A stretch of 64,000 nucleotides of DNA from Streptomyces nojiriensis (GCF_017639205.1 NZ_CP071139.1:6943501-7007500); one strand, 5' to 3'. Shown: positions 10,934-18,708, numbered from the stretch's first letter. Numbers and translations are program-made. The notes: generated from the letters alone by a model not told the origin.

Positions 10934-12136
10934 ATGACCGCAGCCAAGCCCGCCCATATCGCCATGTTCTCCATTGCCGCCCACGGGCACGTGAACCCGA
11001 GCATCGAGGTGATCCGCGAACTCGTGTCGCGGGGCCACCGCGTCAGCTACGCCATCCCCGCCTCCTTCGCCGAGAAGGTCGCGGAGACCGGCGCCACGCC
11101 CGTGATCTACACCTCCACCCTTCCGACCGACGACGAGCCGGAGGCCTGGGGCAGCGAGCCGATCGACCACCTGGAGCTGTTCCGGAAGGACGCCGTCCAG
11201 GCGCTCCCGCAGCTCGCCGCCGCCTTCGAGGGCGACGAGCCGGACCTCGTGCTCCACGACATCACCTCCTACCCGGCGCCCGTGCTCGCCCATCGCTGGG
11301 GCGTCCCCGCCGTCTCCCTCTCCCCGAACCTGGTCGCCTGGGAGGGGTACGAGCAGGAGGTGGCCGAGCCGATGTTCGCCGAGCTGAAGGCCTCCGAGCG
11401 CGGCCGGGCGTACTACGCGGCCTTCGCGGCCTGGCTCACCGAGAACGGCCTCGGCGACGACGTCGACCGCTTCCAGGGCCGCCCGCGGCGCAGCATCGTC
11501 CTCATCCCCCGTGCGCTCCAGCCGCAGGCCGACCGTGTCGACGGGTCCGTGTACACCTTCGTCGGAGCCTGCCAGGGCGACCGCAGCGCCACCCAGGGCA
11601 CCTGGCAGCGGCCCCCGGCCGCCGAGGGCAAGAAGATCGTGCTCGTCTCGCTCGGTTCCGCCTTCACCAAGCAGCCGGCCTTCTACCGCGCCTGCATCGA
11701 GGCCTTCGCGGACCTGCCCGACTGGTATCTCGTCCTCCAGATCGGCACGTTCACCGACGAGGCCGACCTGGGCCCGGTTCCCGCCAACGTCGAGGTCCAC
11801 CGCTGGGTTCCCCAGCTGGACATCCTGCACCGGGCCGACGCCTTCATCACCCACGCGGGCGCCGGCGGCAGCCAGGAGGGGCTCGCCACCGCCACTCCGA
11901 TGGTCGCCGTCCCGCAGGCCGTCGACCAGTTCGCCAACGCCGACATGCTGGTCTCCCTCGGCGTGGCCCGCCACGTCCCGATGGCGGACGCCGACGCCGC
12001 GACCCTGCGCGAGGCGGTCCTCCACCTGGTCGCCGACCCCGAGGTCGCCGCGCGGGCGGAGGCCGTCCGCGCGCAGATGGCGACCGAAGGCGGCACACGA
12101 CGGGCGGCCGACCTCATCGAGGCCGAATTGCCGTAG
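10934..12136 (+). CDS. mgt: Macrolide-inactivating glycosyltransferase (OleD/MgtA type)
   Basis: This 400-aa GT1 (GT-B fold) enzyme is very close in sequence to Streptomyces macrolide glycosyltransferases that transfer glucose from UDP-glucose to the desosamine 2'-OH. Shared stretches include HIAMFSIAAHGHVNPS at the N-terminus with the catalytic-base His, LVLHDITSYPAPVLA, VYTFVGACQGDR, VLVSLGSAFTKQPAFYR and the donor-binding HAGAGGSQEGLATATPM. The C-terminus GGTRRAADLIEAELP is also family-typical. It likely gives intrinsic macrolide tolerance. Transcription appears leaderless under a palindromic operator. Its 3' end overlaps the convergent MarR gene by 23 bp. Confidence 0.93.
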   Translation: MTAAKPAHIAMFSIAAHGHVNPSIEVIRELVSRGHRVSYAIPASFAEKVAETGATPVIYTSTLPTDDEPEAWGSEPIDHLELFRKDAVQALPQLAAAFEGDEPDLVLHDITSYPAPVLAHRWGVPAVSLSPNLVAWEGYEQEVAEPMFAELKASERGRAYYAAFAAWLTENGLGDDVDRFQGRPRRSIVLIPRALQPQADRVDGSVYTFVGACQGDRSATQGTWQRPPAAEGKKIVLVSLGSAFTKQPAFYRACIEAFADLPDWYLVLQIGTFTDEADLGPVPANVEVHRWVPQLDILHRADAFITHAGAGGSQEGLATATPMVAVPQAVDQFANADMLVSLGVARHVPMADADAATLREAVLHLVADPEVAARAEAVRAQMATEGGTRRAADLIEAELP

Positions 12137-12689
12137 GCGGGTTCCAGGACGGAACCGAGCGCGCCGCACCGACCCGGGCGGCCGTCGCGCACACCCGCCG
12201 GAGCAGGTAGTGCAGCTGGGTGCGCTCACCCTTCGTGAGGGACGCCAGCAGGGCCTCCTGCACCGACTTCATGTCGTCCTGGACCGTCGTCAGTGCCGCC
12301 GCACCCGCCGGGGTGAGCGTCACCACCTCGTGGCGCCCGCCGATGTTGACGACCATCACCTGCACCAGGCCCTGCGCCAGGAGATCGCGGACCGCCCGCG
12401 CGACGTCGGCCGACGGCACGTCCGACTGCGCGGCGAGATCGCGCCGGGCGTGCGGCCCCCATTCGGCCAGCCTGCCGAGAACCGAGTGGTGCAGGGGGCT
12501 CAACCCGCCTGCTCGCAAACGCTCGGTCGCCAACGCGTCCGCGGCCCTGCCCGCCGCGGCCAGGAGATGCACGGTCTGCTCGGAGGGACTCGACGACCCA
12601 CTCCCCCTGTCGTACACGCCGCATCCAATCGCCGGGGAGGGGGATGCCACCTTCGACCCAGGACACGCGGACGGCGTCGCCCACGGCAC
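12114..12689 (-). CDS. MarR-family transcriptional regulator
   Basis: The core (about residues 40-175) has the MarR winged helix: LSPLHHSVLGRLAEWGPHAR, then DLAAQSDVPSADVARAVRDL as the DNA-reading helices, then the wing with RHEVVTLTPAGAAAL. The total is 191 aa from the ATG at 12689 (GGAG is 4 nt upstream). An in-frame GTG at 12617 would give a more usual 167 aa, and the first 30 residues look non-globular. It is convergent with and overlaps mgt by 23 bp. Control of mgt through the 10902-10920 dyad is a reasonable guess only. Confidence 0.8.
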   Translation of the reverse strand: MPWATPSACPGSKVASPSPAIGCGVYDRGSGSSSPSEQTVHLLAAAGRAADALATERLRAGGLSPLHHSVLGRLAEWGPHARRDLAAQSDVPSADVARAVRDLLAQGLVQVMVVNIGGRHEVVTLTPAGAAALTTVQDDMKSVQEALLASLTKGERTQLHYLLRRVCATAARVGAARSVPSWNPPTAIRPR

Positions 12690-12800
12690 TCCGTGCGCCG
12701 GGTACGGGGCACGTCGGCTCCGGAGCCACCCGGCATGCCGGGCCTGGAGGGACAGGTGACGTAAACCTGGGCGCAGCTTACTTACGCCCGGCCGATCGGT

Positions 12801-13796
12801 CTACATCGACGTCGACACGCCCTGGGCGACGCGGTCCCCCAGAAGGTCCCGGGCGGCGAACTCCACGTACTCGTGGAGGCCGTACGCCAGGAGCAGACCC
12901 AGCAGGGCGCAGACCGTCACCGCCGTCACCAGGCCGGCCACGGCCGCCTGGGTCCCGCGCGTCTGCGGTCGGACCGGTACCGGCTGCAGCAGGGCTTCGA
13001 CCCGCTGCGGGACCGGCCCGGTATTCACCGAGAGCGCGGGGCCGCGGACCATGCCCCTTTTCCCGGCGGACGCGGCGGACGCGGTGGACGAGGCGGCCAG
13101 CGCCGCGCGTGCGATCGCGGTCGCCGCCAGCCGCCGGTCGCCCACCGACGAGGCCGCCGACTCGTCCGCCCACCGCTCCAGGTGGAAGTCCAGCGCCGGG
13201 CGCAGGGCTCGCAGGGCGGGGTGCACCGCGGTGGCCAGGTGGGTGGTGACCGACCACAGGTGGTGGCGGCCCGTCAGATGGGCCCGCTCGTGCCCGAGCA
13301 GCACCTCGCGCTCCGCCGGGCCCAGGGTCTTGAGCATGCCCGTCGTCACGACGACCCGGCCGCCGCGCCCGCGCCATCCCGGCAGCGCGAAGGCCTGCGG
13401 CTCGGGATCCGGTACGACCAGGAGATCGCCGTCGGACACCGCGTCGCCGGTGCACGCCCAGGCGCGGGCGAGCAGCGAGCGGCGCTCGTACCAGCGGCGG
13501 AACAGCAGCACCGCCTGTAAGGCCAATACCGCACCGGCGGCCGCGGCCACCGGCACGGCGGCCGGCCATTCGGCAGCCGCCTGTGACAGCGGGATCTGTT
13601 CGAAGGTGGCGAGGAGCGGCACGTGGAACAGGCCGACGAGCGCTGCCACGGTGGCGCCCGCCAGCAGAACGGCGGTTCCGGTCAGCGCCGCGCACGCTTC
13701 CCTCGGCGGCAGGAGCGCGGCCAGCCGGCGGCCGGCCGGCACCGCGGCCCAGGGAAGCGCCAGGGTCAGTACGACCACGGCCAGAACCAGGGTCAT
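12801..13796 (-). CDS. M56-family (BlaR1-like) membrane metallopeptidase, copy 1
   Basis: This 331-aa protein has N-terminal membrane helices (about residues 1-22, 35-60 and 80-108), a zinc protease core with HERAH at 169-173 and the downstream WADESAAS zinc-ligand helix, and a C-terminal membrane segment (LVTAVTVCALLGLLLAYGL). It lacks the extracellular penicillin-binding sensor domain of BlaR1/MecR1, so the stimulus is not necessarily a beta-lactam. Its ATG overlaps the blaI stop (ATGA). A leucine codon at 13518-13520 is TTA, the rare codon read by bldA tRNA in Streptomyces, suggesting developmental control. It would be expected to cleave the BlaI partner. Confidence 0.88.
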   Translation of the reverse strand: MTLVLAVVVLTLALPWAAVPAGRRLAALLPPREACAALTGTAVLLAGATVAALVGLFHVPLLATFEQIPLSQAAAEWPAAVPVAAAAGAVLALQAVLLFRRWYERRSLLARAWACTGDAVSDGDLLVVPDPEPQAFALPGWRGRGGRVVVTTGMLKTLGPAEREVLLGHERAHLTGRHHLWSVTTHLATAVHPALRALRPALDFHLERWADESAASSVGDRRLAATAIARAALAASSTASAASAGKRGMVRGPALSVNTGPVPQRVEALLQPVPVRPQTRGTQAAVAGLVTAVTVCALLGLLLAYGLHEYVEFAARDLLGDRVAQGVSTSM

Positions 13797-14173
13797 TCGC
13801 CGTCCCCGGACCCCAGGAGCAGACGCCTCAGGGCTTCCTCGTCGTCGCCGGACAGCGAGGAGACGAACCGCTTCAGTACGAGGTCGCGCTGCGGCTCCCG
13901 CTCCAGCTCGCGGCGCATGCGCCCGGCCGCCAGCCCGGCGGCGTCGTCCGCGGCGGTGTAGGCGAAGCCCCGGCCCTCGCGGGTGCGCACGACCGTCCCC
14001 TTCTCGTAGAGGCGGGTGAGGATCGTCGTCACCGTGGTCCTCGCCAGGTCCCGGGCGAGCGCGGCGTTGATCTGCTGCGGCGTCAACGGCTGCTCGGCCG
14101 CCCACAGGACCGCCAGCACGTCCGCGACGAGTTCACCGTGCGGACGCCTCGCGTCCCCGCCGTCCTCCACCAT
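13793..14173 (-). CDS. BlaI/MecI/CopY-family repressor, copy 1
   Basis: The 126-aa product has the BlaI winged helix: VLAVLWAAEQPLTPQQINAA, then ARTTVTTILTRLYEKGTVVR with the recognition helix. A C-terminal dimerisation region (LVLKRFVSSLSGDDEEALRR) follows. The ATG is chosen for GGGCGG 7 nt upstream; longer in-frame starts lack this site. It precedes and overlaps the M56 gene, the standard repressor-protease pairing in which proteolysis relieves repression. The upstream DNA holds an iron-box-like sequence (14225-14243) rather than the CTAC/GTAG dyad seen at copy 2. Confidence 0.9.
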   Translation of the reverse strand: MVEDGGDARRPHGELVADVLAVLWAAEQPLTPQQINAALARDLARTTVTTILTRLYEKGTVVRTREGRGFAYTAADDAAGLAAGRMRRELEREPQRDLVLKRFVSSLSGDDEEALRRLLLGSGDGE

Positions 14174-14224
14174 CCCGTTACCGCCCTGCCGCCGCCCGGG
14201 GCCGATGCACCCGGCCGTTGATGA

Positions 14225-14243
14225 ATAGGTTTGCCTTACCAAC
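14225..14243. promoter_or_regulatory. Iron-box-like sequence upstream of blaI copy 1
   Basis: Read on the plus strand, this 19-mer contains TAGGTTTGCCTTACCAA. It matches about 13 of 19 positions of the palindromic IdeR/DmdR iron box (TTAGGTTAGGCTAACCTAA), including both conserved half-site cores. It lies 52-70 bp upstream of the blaI start, where it would overlap the promoter. The match is below that of experimentally known strong sites. Confidence 0.3.
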
Positions 14244-14244
14244 T

Positions 14245-14274
14245 GTACGGGGGCGCGGATCGCCCCCCCCGTAC
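14245..14274 (-). terminator. Hairpin after M56 copy 2
   Basis: GTACGGGGGCG (14245-14255) pairs with CGCCCCCCCCGTAC (14261-14274), forming an 11-bp stem with one bulged C and a 5-nt loop. It begins 9 bp past the stop of M56 copy 2 and lies before blaI copy 1, so it probably separates the two pairs. There is no U tract, as is common for high-GC actinomycete terminators. Confidence 0.55.
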
Positions 14275-14282
14275 GGGCCGGT

Positions 14283-15221
14283 TCACTCCTCGCCGGTCTC
14301 GCCCTGCGCGATTTCGATCCGGGCGTGCAGGCTGTCGGCGGCCCGGAGGGACGCTCCGGCCGACACGGCCAGGCAGGTCAGCAGCGCCACCACCGCCAGG
14401 CGGCGCGGGGCGCCGCAGACGCGCGCCCGTGCGGGCTGCCCGAGCAGGGCCGCGACCCGCAGGGGCACCGGGCCCGTCGTGGCGGCCAGGGCGAAGCCGG
14501 GCCGGTTCCGGTCAGGGGACGCGTGGACGGCCAGAGCGGCCCGGCCGATGGCCCGGGCCGTGAGGCGGCGGTCGCCCACCGCCTGCGCGGCGGATTCGTC
14601 GGCGCTGCGCTCCAGCGCGTAGCGGAGGGGCTCGCGCACGGCGCGCAGCCCCGGATGGCAGTGGGCGGCCAGTTCGACGATCGCCGCCAGAAGGTGGTGA
14701 CGGCCTCTCAGGTGGGCCCGCTCATGGGCGAGCAGGACCTCGCATTCCGCCGCGGACAGCGCCCGCAGCATGCCCGAGGTGATCACGATACGGCCGGGGC
14801 GGCCCGGCAGCGCGTAGGCGTCGGGGTGCTCCTCCTCCAGGACCACGAGCTCGCTCCGGCTGCCCGCGGCCAGCAGCCGTGCCCGCCGCAACTGCTTCCA
14901 CCAGCGGTACGCGCCGTGGAGCAGCAGGGCGCCACGGGCGGCGAGGAGCGAGGTGGCCGCGACGGTGATCACGGCGGCCGTGCCCGGCGACCCGGACGCC
15001 AGTGGTGTGAGCAGATGGCCCAGTGCGGCCACCGGCGGCAGGTGCGTGGCGCCGGGGACGACCAGCAGGGCGAGGGCCGCGATGCTGCCCGCGGCGAGCC
15101 CGGCGGCCGAACCGACCAGCAGCCGGACCGCCTGCCTCGACGGGAGGCTCGTGACCAGCACGCGGCACAACGGGCCGGCGAGGAAGGGCAGCAGGAGCGG
15201 CAACGACAACAGCCAGGTCAC
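14283..15221 (-). CDS. M56-family (BlaR1-like) membrane metallopeptidase, copy 2
   Basis: This 312-aa paralogue of the neighbour at 12801 has N-terminal membrane helices, a zinc site HERAH at 166-170 (VLLAHERAHLRGRHH), the RSADESAAQAVG ligand helix, and a C-terminal membrane helix (RLAVVALLTCLAVSAGASL). No penicillin-sensor domain is present. The GTG start overlaps the blaI copy 2 stop (GTGA). As the protease partner of that repressor it probably senses an envelope signal and controls the divergent DedA-led genes, but this is inference from layout. Confidence 0.88.
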   Translation of the reverse strand: MTWLLSLPLLLPFLAGPLCRVLVTSLPSRQAVRLLVGSAAGLAAGSIAALALLVVPGATHLPPVAALGHLLTPLASGSPGTAAVITVAATSLLAARGALLLHGAYRWWKQLRRARLLAAGSRSELVVLEEEHPDAYALPGRPGRIVITSGMLRALSAAECEVLLAHERAHLRGRHHLLAAIVELAAHCHPGLRAVREPLRYALERSADESAAQAVGDRRLTARAIGRAALAVHASPDRNRPGFALAATTGPVPLRVAALLGQPARARVCGAPRRLAVVALLTCLAVSAGASLRAADSLHARIEIAQGETGEE

Positions 15222-15601
15222 GCGCCCCCCTCGGCGCCGTCGCCCTCCAGCAGAGCGCGCAGCAGCGCCTCGTCCTCGTCGCTGAGCTGGGAGACGAAGC
15301 GGCTCAGCACCGTCCCGCGGTCCTCGGTCCCGGCCAGTTCCGCGTGCATGCGGCGCGCGGTCAGCCCCGACGCGTCCTCGGTCGGCAGGTAGGCGAACCC
15401 GCGGCCGGACCGGGTGCGGGTGACCACGCCCTTCTCGTACAGCCGGGTCAGGATCGTCGTCACCGTCGTACGGGCGTGGGAGGAACCGAGCGCCTCCTGG
15501 ACCTGCCCCGGCGTCAGCGGGGCGCCGGCCGCCCACAGTGCCGCAAGGACGCTCGCCCCCAGCTCACCGGCGGGCCGCCGTTCCGCACGCGCATCCCCCA
15601 T
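15218..15601 (-). CDS. BlaI/MecI/CopY-family repressor, copy 2
   Basis: The 127-aa winged-helix repressor contains VLAALWAAGAPLTPGQVQEA and ARTTVTTILTRLYEKGVVTR (recognition helix nearly identical to copy 1) and the C-terminal dimerisation part LSRFVSQLSDEDEALLRALL. The start ATG has GAGGAG 7 nt upstream. It is divergent from dedA across a 33-bp near-perfect palindrome made of two CTAC-N6-GTAG boxes (15628-15660), which is the obvious self-operator. The near-identity of the recognition helices suggests the two BlaI proteins could cross-regulate. Confidence 0.92.
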   Translation of the reverse strand: MGDARAERRPAGELGASVLAALWAAGAPLTPGQVQEALGSSHARTTVTTILTRLYEKGVVTRTRSGRGFAYLPTEDASGLTARRMHAELAGTEDRGTVLSRFVSQLSDEDEALLRALLEGDGAEGGA

Positions 15602-15627
15602 GGGAATCTCCTCAGTACAACGATCGT

Positions 15628-15660
15628 CTACAGTGACGTAGACCGTCTACGTGACTGTAG
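15628..15660. promoter_or_regulatory. 33-bp palindromic operator between blaI copy 2 and dedA
   Basis: CTACAGTGACGTAGAC (15628-15643) and GTCTACGTGACTGTAG (15645-15660) are inverted repeats with one mismatch around a central C. Each half is itself a CTAC-N6-GTAG dyad (15628-15641 and 15647-15660), so two repressor dimers can bind in tandem. A minus-strand TTGACT (15664-15659) overlaps its edge and could be the blaI -35. BlaI-type repressors are known to bind TACA/TGTA dyads of this kind. Confidence 0.75.
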
Positions 15661-15712
15661 TCAATAATGCCGTCACCGCCCCGGCCCACTCACCTCAGGG
15701 GAGCCGTCCACC

Positions 15713-16381
15713 ATGGCCCTATCCGCCCACATGGCAGTGCCACAGGCCGTGAACCTGCTCGACGCCGGATCCCTCCTGTCGGCGTTCGGCGCGCTCGGCA
15801 TCGCCGTCGTGCTCTTCGCCGAGACCGGTCTCCTGGTCGGCTTCTTCCTGCCGGGCGACTCCCTCCTGTTCACCGCGGGCCTGCTCTGCGTGCCGGGCGG
15901 GCACCGCCCCGTCCACCTCTCCCTGCCCCAGGTACTGGCCTTCGCCGCCGTCGGCGCGCTCCTGGGAGCGCAGGTGGGCTACCTGATCGGCCGACGTGGC
16001 GGCCGCGCCCTGCTCGCCCGCAGCCGCAGTCGCAAGCTCCACGAGGGAGCCGAGCGCGCGGAGGAACTCCTCCACCGCTACGGGCACGGCAAGGCCGTCG
16101 TACTGGCCCGCTTCGTCCCGGTGGTGCGCACCGTCCTCAACCCCTTGGCCGGCGCCCTGGGCGTGCCCGCCCGCGTCTTCACCGTCTGGCAGGTCGTGGG
16201 CGGACTCCTCTGGACCGTGGGCCTCGTCCTCGCCGGATACGCCCTCGGCTCCTCCGTACCCGACGTCGACCGCTACCTCCTGCCCGTCGTGGTCCTCGTC
16301 GTCCTCGTCTCCCTCACTCCGGTGGCCGTCGAAATGATTCGCCGGCGGGGCCCCCGCACCCCGGACGGAAGCGCGCGGTGA
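15713..16381 (+). CDS. DedA-family membrane protein
   Basis: The 222-aa protein has the DedA/SNARE-associated core: FAETGLLVGFFLPGDSLLFTAGLL (about residues 40-63) with the conserved acidic and glycine residues, then GALLGAQVGYLIGRRGG, and ARFVPVVRTVLNPLAGALGVP with the essential arginines. DedA proteins translocate undecaprenyl phosphate (UptA/PopT type) or other lipids across the membrane. It is the first gene of a plus-strand run with TetR, PAP2 and UppP genes and is divergent from blaI copy 2 over a shared operator, suggesting BlaI-controlled lipid-carrier recycling. Confidence 0.9.
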   Translation: MALSAHMAVPQAVNLLDAGSLLSAFGALGIAVVLFAETGLLVGFFLPGDSLLFTAGLLCVPGGHRPVHLSLPQVLAFAAVGALLGAQVGYLIGRRGGRALLARSRSRKLHEGAERAEELLHRYGHGKAVVLARFVPVVRTVLNPLAGALGVPARVFTVWQVVGGLLWTVGLVLAGYALGSSVPDVDRYLLPVVVLVVLVSLTPVAVEMIRRRGPRTPDGSAR

Positions 16382-16508
16382 GCCCGGTCGCCCCGGACGG
16401 GCCCGCCGCGAAGGCGCCGCAGCCCCTGCCGACGGCGGCGGCTGCCCGAACCCGCCCCCTCCACCCGCCGGCCGACCCACCCCGGCCCCTGACCCCTGCG
16501 GACGGGAG

Positions 16509-17078
16509 ATGACCGAGCACCCCGGTCTCGCGGTGATCGTCACCGCAGCGCTGCCCCTGGTCGTGCGGCACGGCTCCGCTGTCACCACCTCGATGGTCGC
16601 CAGGGCCGCAGGGCTCCCGGCAGCGGCGGTCTTCACCGCGTTCCCCGACAAAGCCGCCCTGCTCGAAGCCTGCGCGGCCGCGGCCCTCAGGGCGGACGAA
16701 GCCGTGGCGGCCATCAACGCGATCGACCTGACCCGGCCACTCGAAACCCGACTGGCCTCGGCCGCCGTCCATCTGCGCAGCTACGCAACCCGCCTGCTCC
16801 TGCTCGCCGATGCCATGCCCCCACGCCGACCTCGGCTGGCCGAGCCCACGGAGAACTCCGGTGGGCACGCCCGGCACGAGGAAGAGCTCGCGTCGCTCCG
16901 ACAAGCACTGACGGCTCTCTTCGAACCGGAGCGCGAACTGCTCCGAATGCCCCCGGAACACCTCGCCCGGGTGTTCCAGTCGATGGTCCTGTCGGACGCT
17001 CCGTCCGGCCCTGGGGAGCCGGTGCCGACCGAGGAGTTGGTGTCGCTGCTCCTGTGGGGCGCGCTCACCCCTCCCTGA
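16509..17078 (+). CDS. TetR-family regulator (divergent)
   Basis: The 189-aa protein has an N-terminal TetR helix-turn-helix: LPLVVRHGSAVTTSMVARAAGLPAAAVFTAFPDKAALLEAC (about residues 14-54) with the usual FPDK turn. The rest is helical, with a ligand-binding-like region of unknown specificity. The start ATG has GGGAG immediately upstream. It sits between dedA and the PAP2 gene on the same strand and probably belongs to that transcription unit; the 127-bp gap before it could hold a promoter. Confidence 0.8.
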   Translation: MTEHPGLAVIVTAALPLVVRHGSAVTTSMVARAAGLPAAAVFTAFPDKAALLEACAAAALRADEAVAAINAIDLTRPLETRLASAAVHLRSYATRLLLLADAMPPRRPRLAEPTENSGGHARHEEELASLRQALTALFEPERELLRMPPEHLARVFQSMVLSDAPSGPGEPVPTEELVSLLLWGALTPP

Positions 17079-17155
17079 TCAAAGGCAGTGCCTCTCCCGT
17101 GCCCCACTCCCTCCCGACCGTGCCGCACTGGCGGTCTGTCCAGACAGGACGCCCG

Positions 17156-17875
17156 ATGACCTCCATCCCCGCGGCCGCACCCGGCGCCGCCGGCAAGCCG
17201 CGGTGGCTGCCCGCCCTACCGGTGCTCGTCCGCTCGATGCTGCCGGCGGCGCTGGTCGCGCTGGTCGCGCTCGTCGCGTCGGTCTGGTCGGCGCACGGCG
17301 CACCGCTCGGGGTGGACGAGGCCCTGCACCGCTGGGTGCTGGAGCACCGCCCGCGCTGGGCGGTCGCATCGGCCGTGGCGGTCACCGTGACGGGAAGCGG
17401 AGTGCCCGCCTACCTCCTGGCGATGCTCGCCGGGGCCATGTCCGTCAGGACCCACCGCCTGCGCGGGGCGCTGGCGGGAGCCCTGGCACTGGTGTCGGTA
17501 CAACTGCCGCGCATGGCCCTGGCGTCGTGGCTCGCCCGGCCCCGGCCGCCGGCCGGCGAGTGGGCGTGGTCGGCCGACGGATACGCCATGCCCTCGGGAC
17601 ACACCACGACCTCCGCGGCCGTGGCAGTCCTCCTCACCGCCGGGGTGCACCGCGCGGTACGGGGCCGGGCGCGGCGGCCGCTCCTGGTGATACCGGCCCT
17701 GTGGGCGGCGGCCGTGGGCGTCAGCCGCGTCTACCTCGGCATGCACTGGCCCACCGATGTCCTGGCGGGTTGGCTGCTGACCGCCCTGTGGGCCGGGCTG
17801 CTCGGGACGGTCCTGATTCTCCTGCGGCGCCGGAAGGCCGGCGCCGTCCCAGCGAACGAAGGTGAAGGCACGTGA
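17156..17875 (+). CDS. PAP2-family lipid phosphatase
   Basis: This 239-aa integral membrane protein carries the three PAP2 phosphatase motifs: ASWLARPRPPAGEWAW (K-x6-RP-like), PSGHTTTSAAV (PSGH) and SRVYLGMHWPTDVLAG (SR-x5-H-x3-D), on the outer side of about six membrane helices. Such enzymes dephosphorylate undecaprenyl pyrophosphate or phosphatidate. AGGA lies 7 nt before the chosen ATG. Its stop overlaps the uppP start (GTGA), so two different UPP phosphatase types appear to be translationally coupled. Confidence 0.9.
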   Translation: MTSIPAAAPGAAGKPRWLPALPVLVRSMLPAALVALVALVASVWSAHGAPLGVDEALHRWVLEHRPRWAVASAVAVTVTGSGVPAYLLAMLAGAMSVRTHRLRGALAGALALVSVQLPRMALASWLARPRPPAGEWAWSADGYAMPSGHTTTSAAVAVLLTAGVHRAVRGRARRPLLVIPALWAAAVGVSRVYLGMHWPTDVLAGWLLTALWAGLLGTVLILLRRRKAGAVPANEGEGT

Positions 17876-18708
17876 GCGCGATCAGTGTGGGACAGGCCGT
17901 GGTCCTCGGCATCGTGGAAGGGGTGACGGAGTTCCTGCCGGTCTCCTCCACCGGCCACCTCAAGATCACCGAAGGGCTGATGGGCATCCCCGTCGACGAC
18001 AAGTCCGTCGTCGCGTTCACCGCCGTCATCCAGGTCGGCGCGATCGCCGCGGTCCTCGTCTACTTCTTCAAGGACATCGTGCGCATCGTCTCCGCCTGGG
18101 GCCGCGGACTGGCCGACCCCGAGGAGCGCTACCACCACGACTACAAGTTCGCCTGGTGGGTCGTCTACGCCACCATCCCCATCGTGGTCGTCGGACTCGC
18201 GGCGAAGCCGCTGATCGAAGGACCGCTCGCCTCCCTCTGGGTGGTGGCCGGATCGCTGATCGTCGGCAGCGGCCTGATGTGGGCGGCCGACCGGATGGGA
18301 CGCCACAAGCGCGGCGAGGACGACACCGACCTCAAGGACGCCATGCTGGTCGGCTCCTCCCAGATCCTCGCCCTGCTCTTCCCCGGCTTCTCCCGCTCCG
18401 GCGCCACCATGTCCACCGGCCTCATCCTCGACTTGGAGCGGGTCGCAGCCACCCGCCTGTCCTTCTTCCTCGGCATCCCCGCCCTGACCGGCGCGGGCCT
18501 CTACGAGCTCAAGGACGCCGTCGGCGCCGGCGTCGACGCCCTCCCCCTGGTCATCGGCACCGCCGTGTCCTTCGCCGTCGCCTACGCCTCGATCGCCTGG
18601 CTCCTGAAGTACGTCGCCAAGCACTCCTTCAACGCCTTCGTCGCCTACCGGATCGTCATCGGCGTACTCCTGTTCGGCCTGCTGGGCACCGGCGTCCTGC
18701 ACGCCTGA
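17872..18708 (+). CDS. uppP: Undecaprenyl-diphosphatase UppP (BacA)
   Basis: This 278-aa BacA-type enzyme regenerates undecaprenyl phosphate, the carrier lipid for peptidoglycan and wall polymers, and gives bacitracin tolerance when overexpressed. The two signature regions are present: GIVEGVTEFLPVSSTGHL near residues 13-30 with the catalytic glutamates and serines, and PGFSRSGAT at 171-179. About eight membrane helices are visible. The GTG overlaps the PAP2 stop by 4 bp. In this window it ends the DedA-TetR-PAP2-UppP run downstream of the BlaI operator. Confidence 0.96.
   Translation: MSAISVGQAVVLGIVEGVTEFLPVSSTGHLKITEGLMGIPVDDKSVVAFTAVIQVGAIAAVLVYFFKDIVRIVSAWGRGLADPEERYHHDYKFAWWVVYATIPIVVVGLAAKPLIEGPLASLWVVAGSLIVGSGLMWAADRMGRHKRGEDDTDLKDAMLVGSSQILALLFPGFSRSGATMSTGLILDLERVAATRLSFFLGIPALTGAGLYELKDAVGAGVDALPLVIGTAVSFAVAYASIAWLLKYVAKHSFNAFVAYRIVIGVLLFGLLGTGVLHA

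Noticed and set aside
8671..12210. 1179-codon plus-strand frame across FUSC and mgt
   Set aside because: It crosses two clear genes in another frame and has shadow composition (Arg/Pro/Gly) without any motif.
17134..17148. CTGTC/GACAG short dyad before the PAP2 gene
   Set aside because: Only 5-bp arms and it overlaps the ribosome-binding area; too weak to call an operator.
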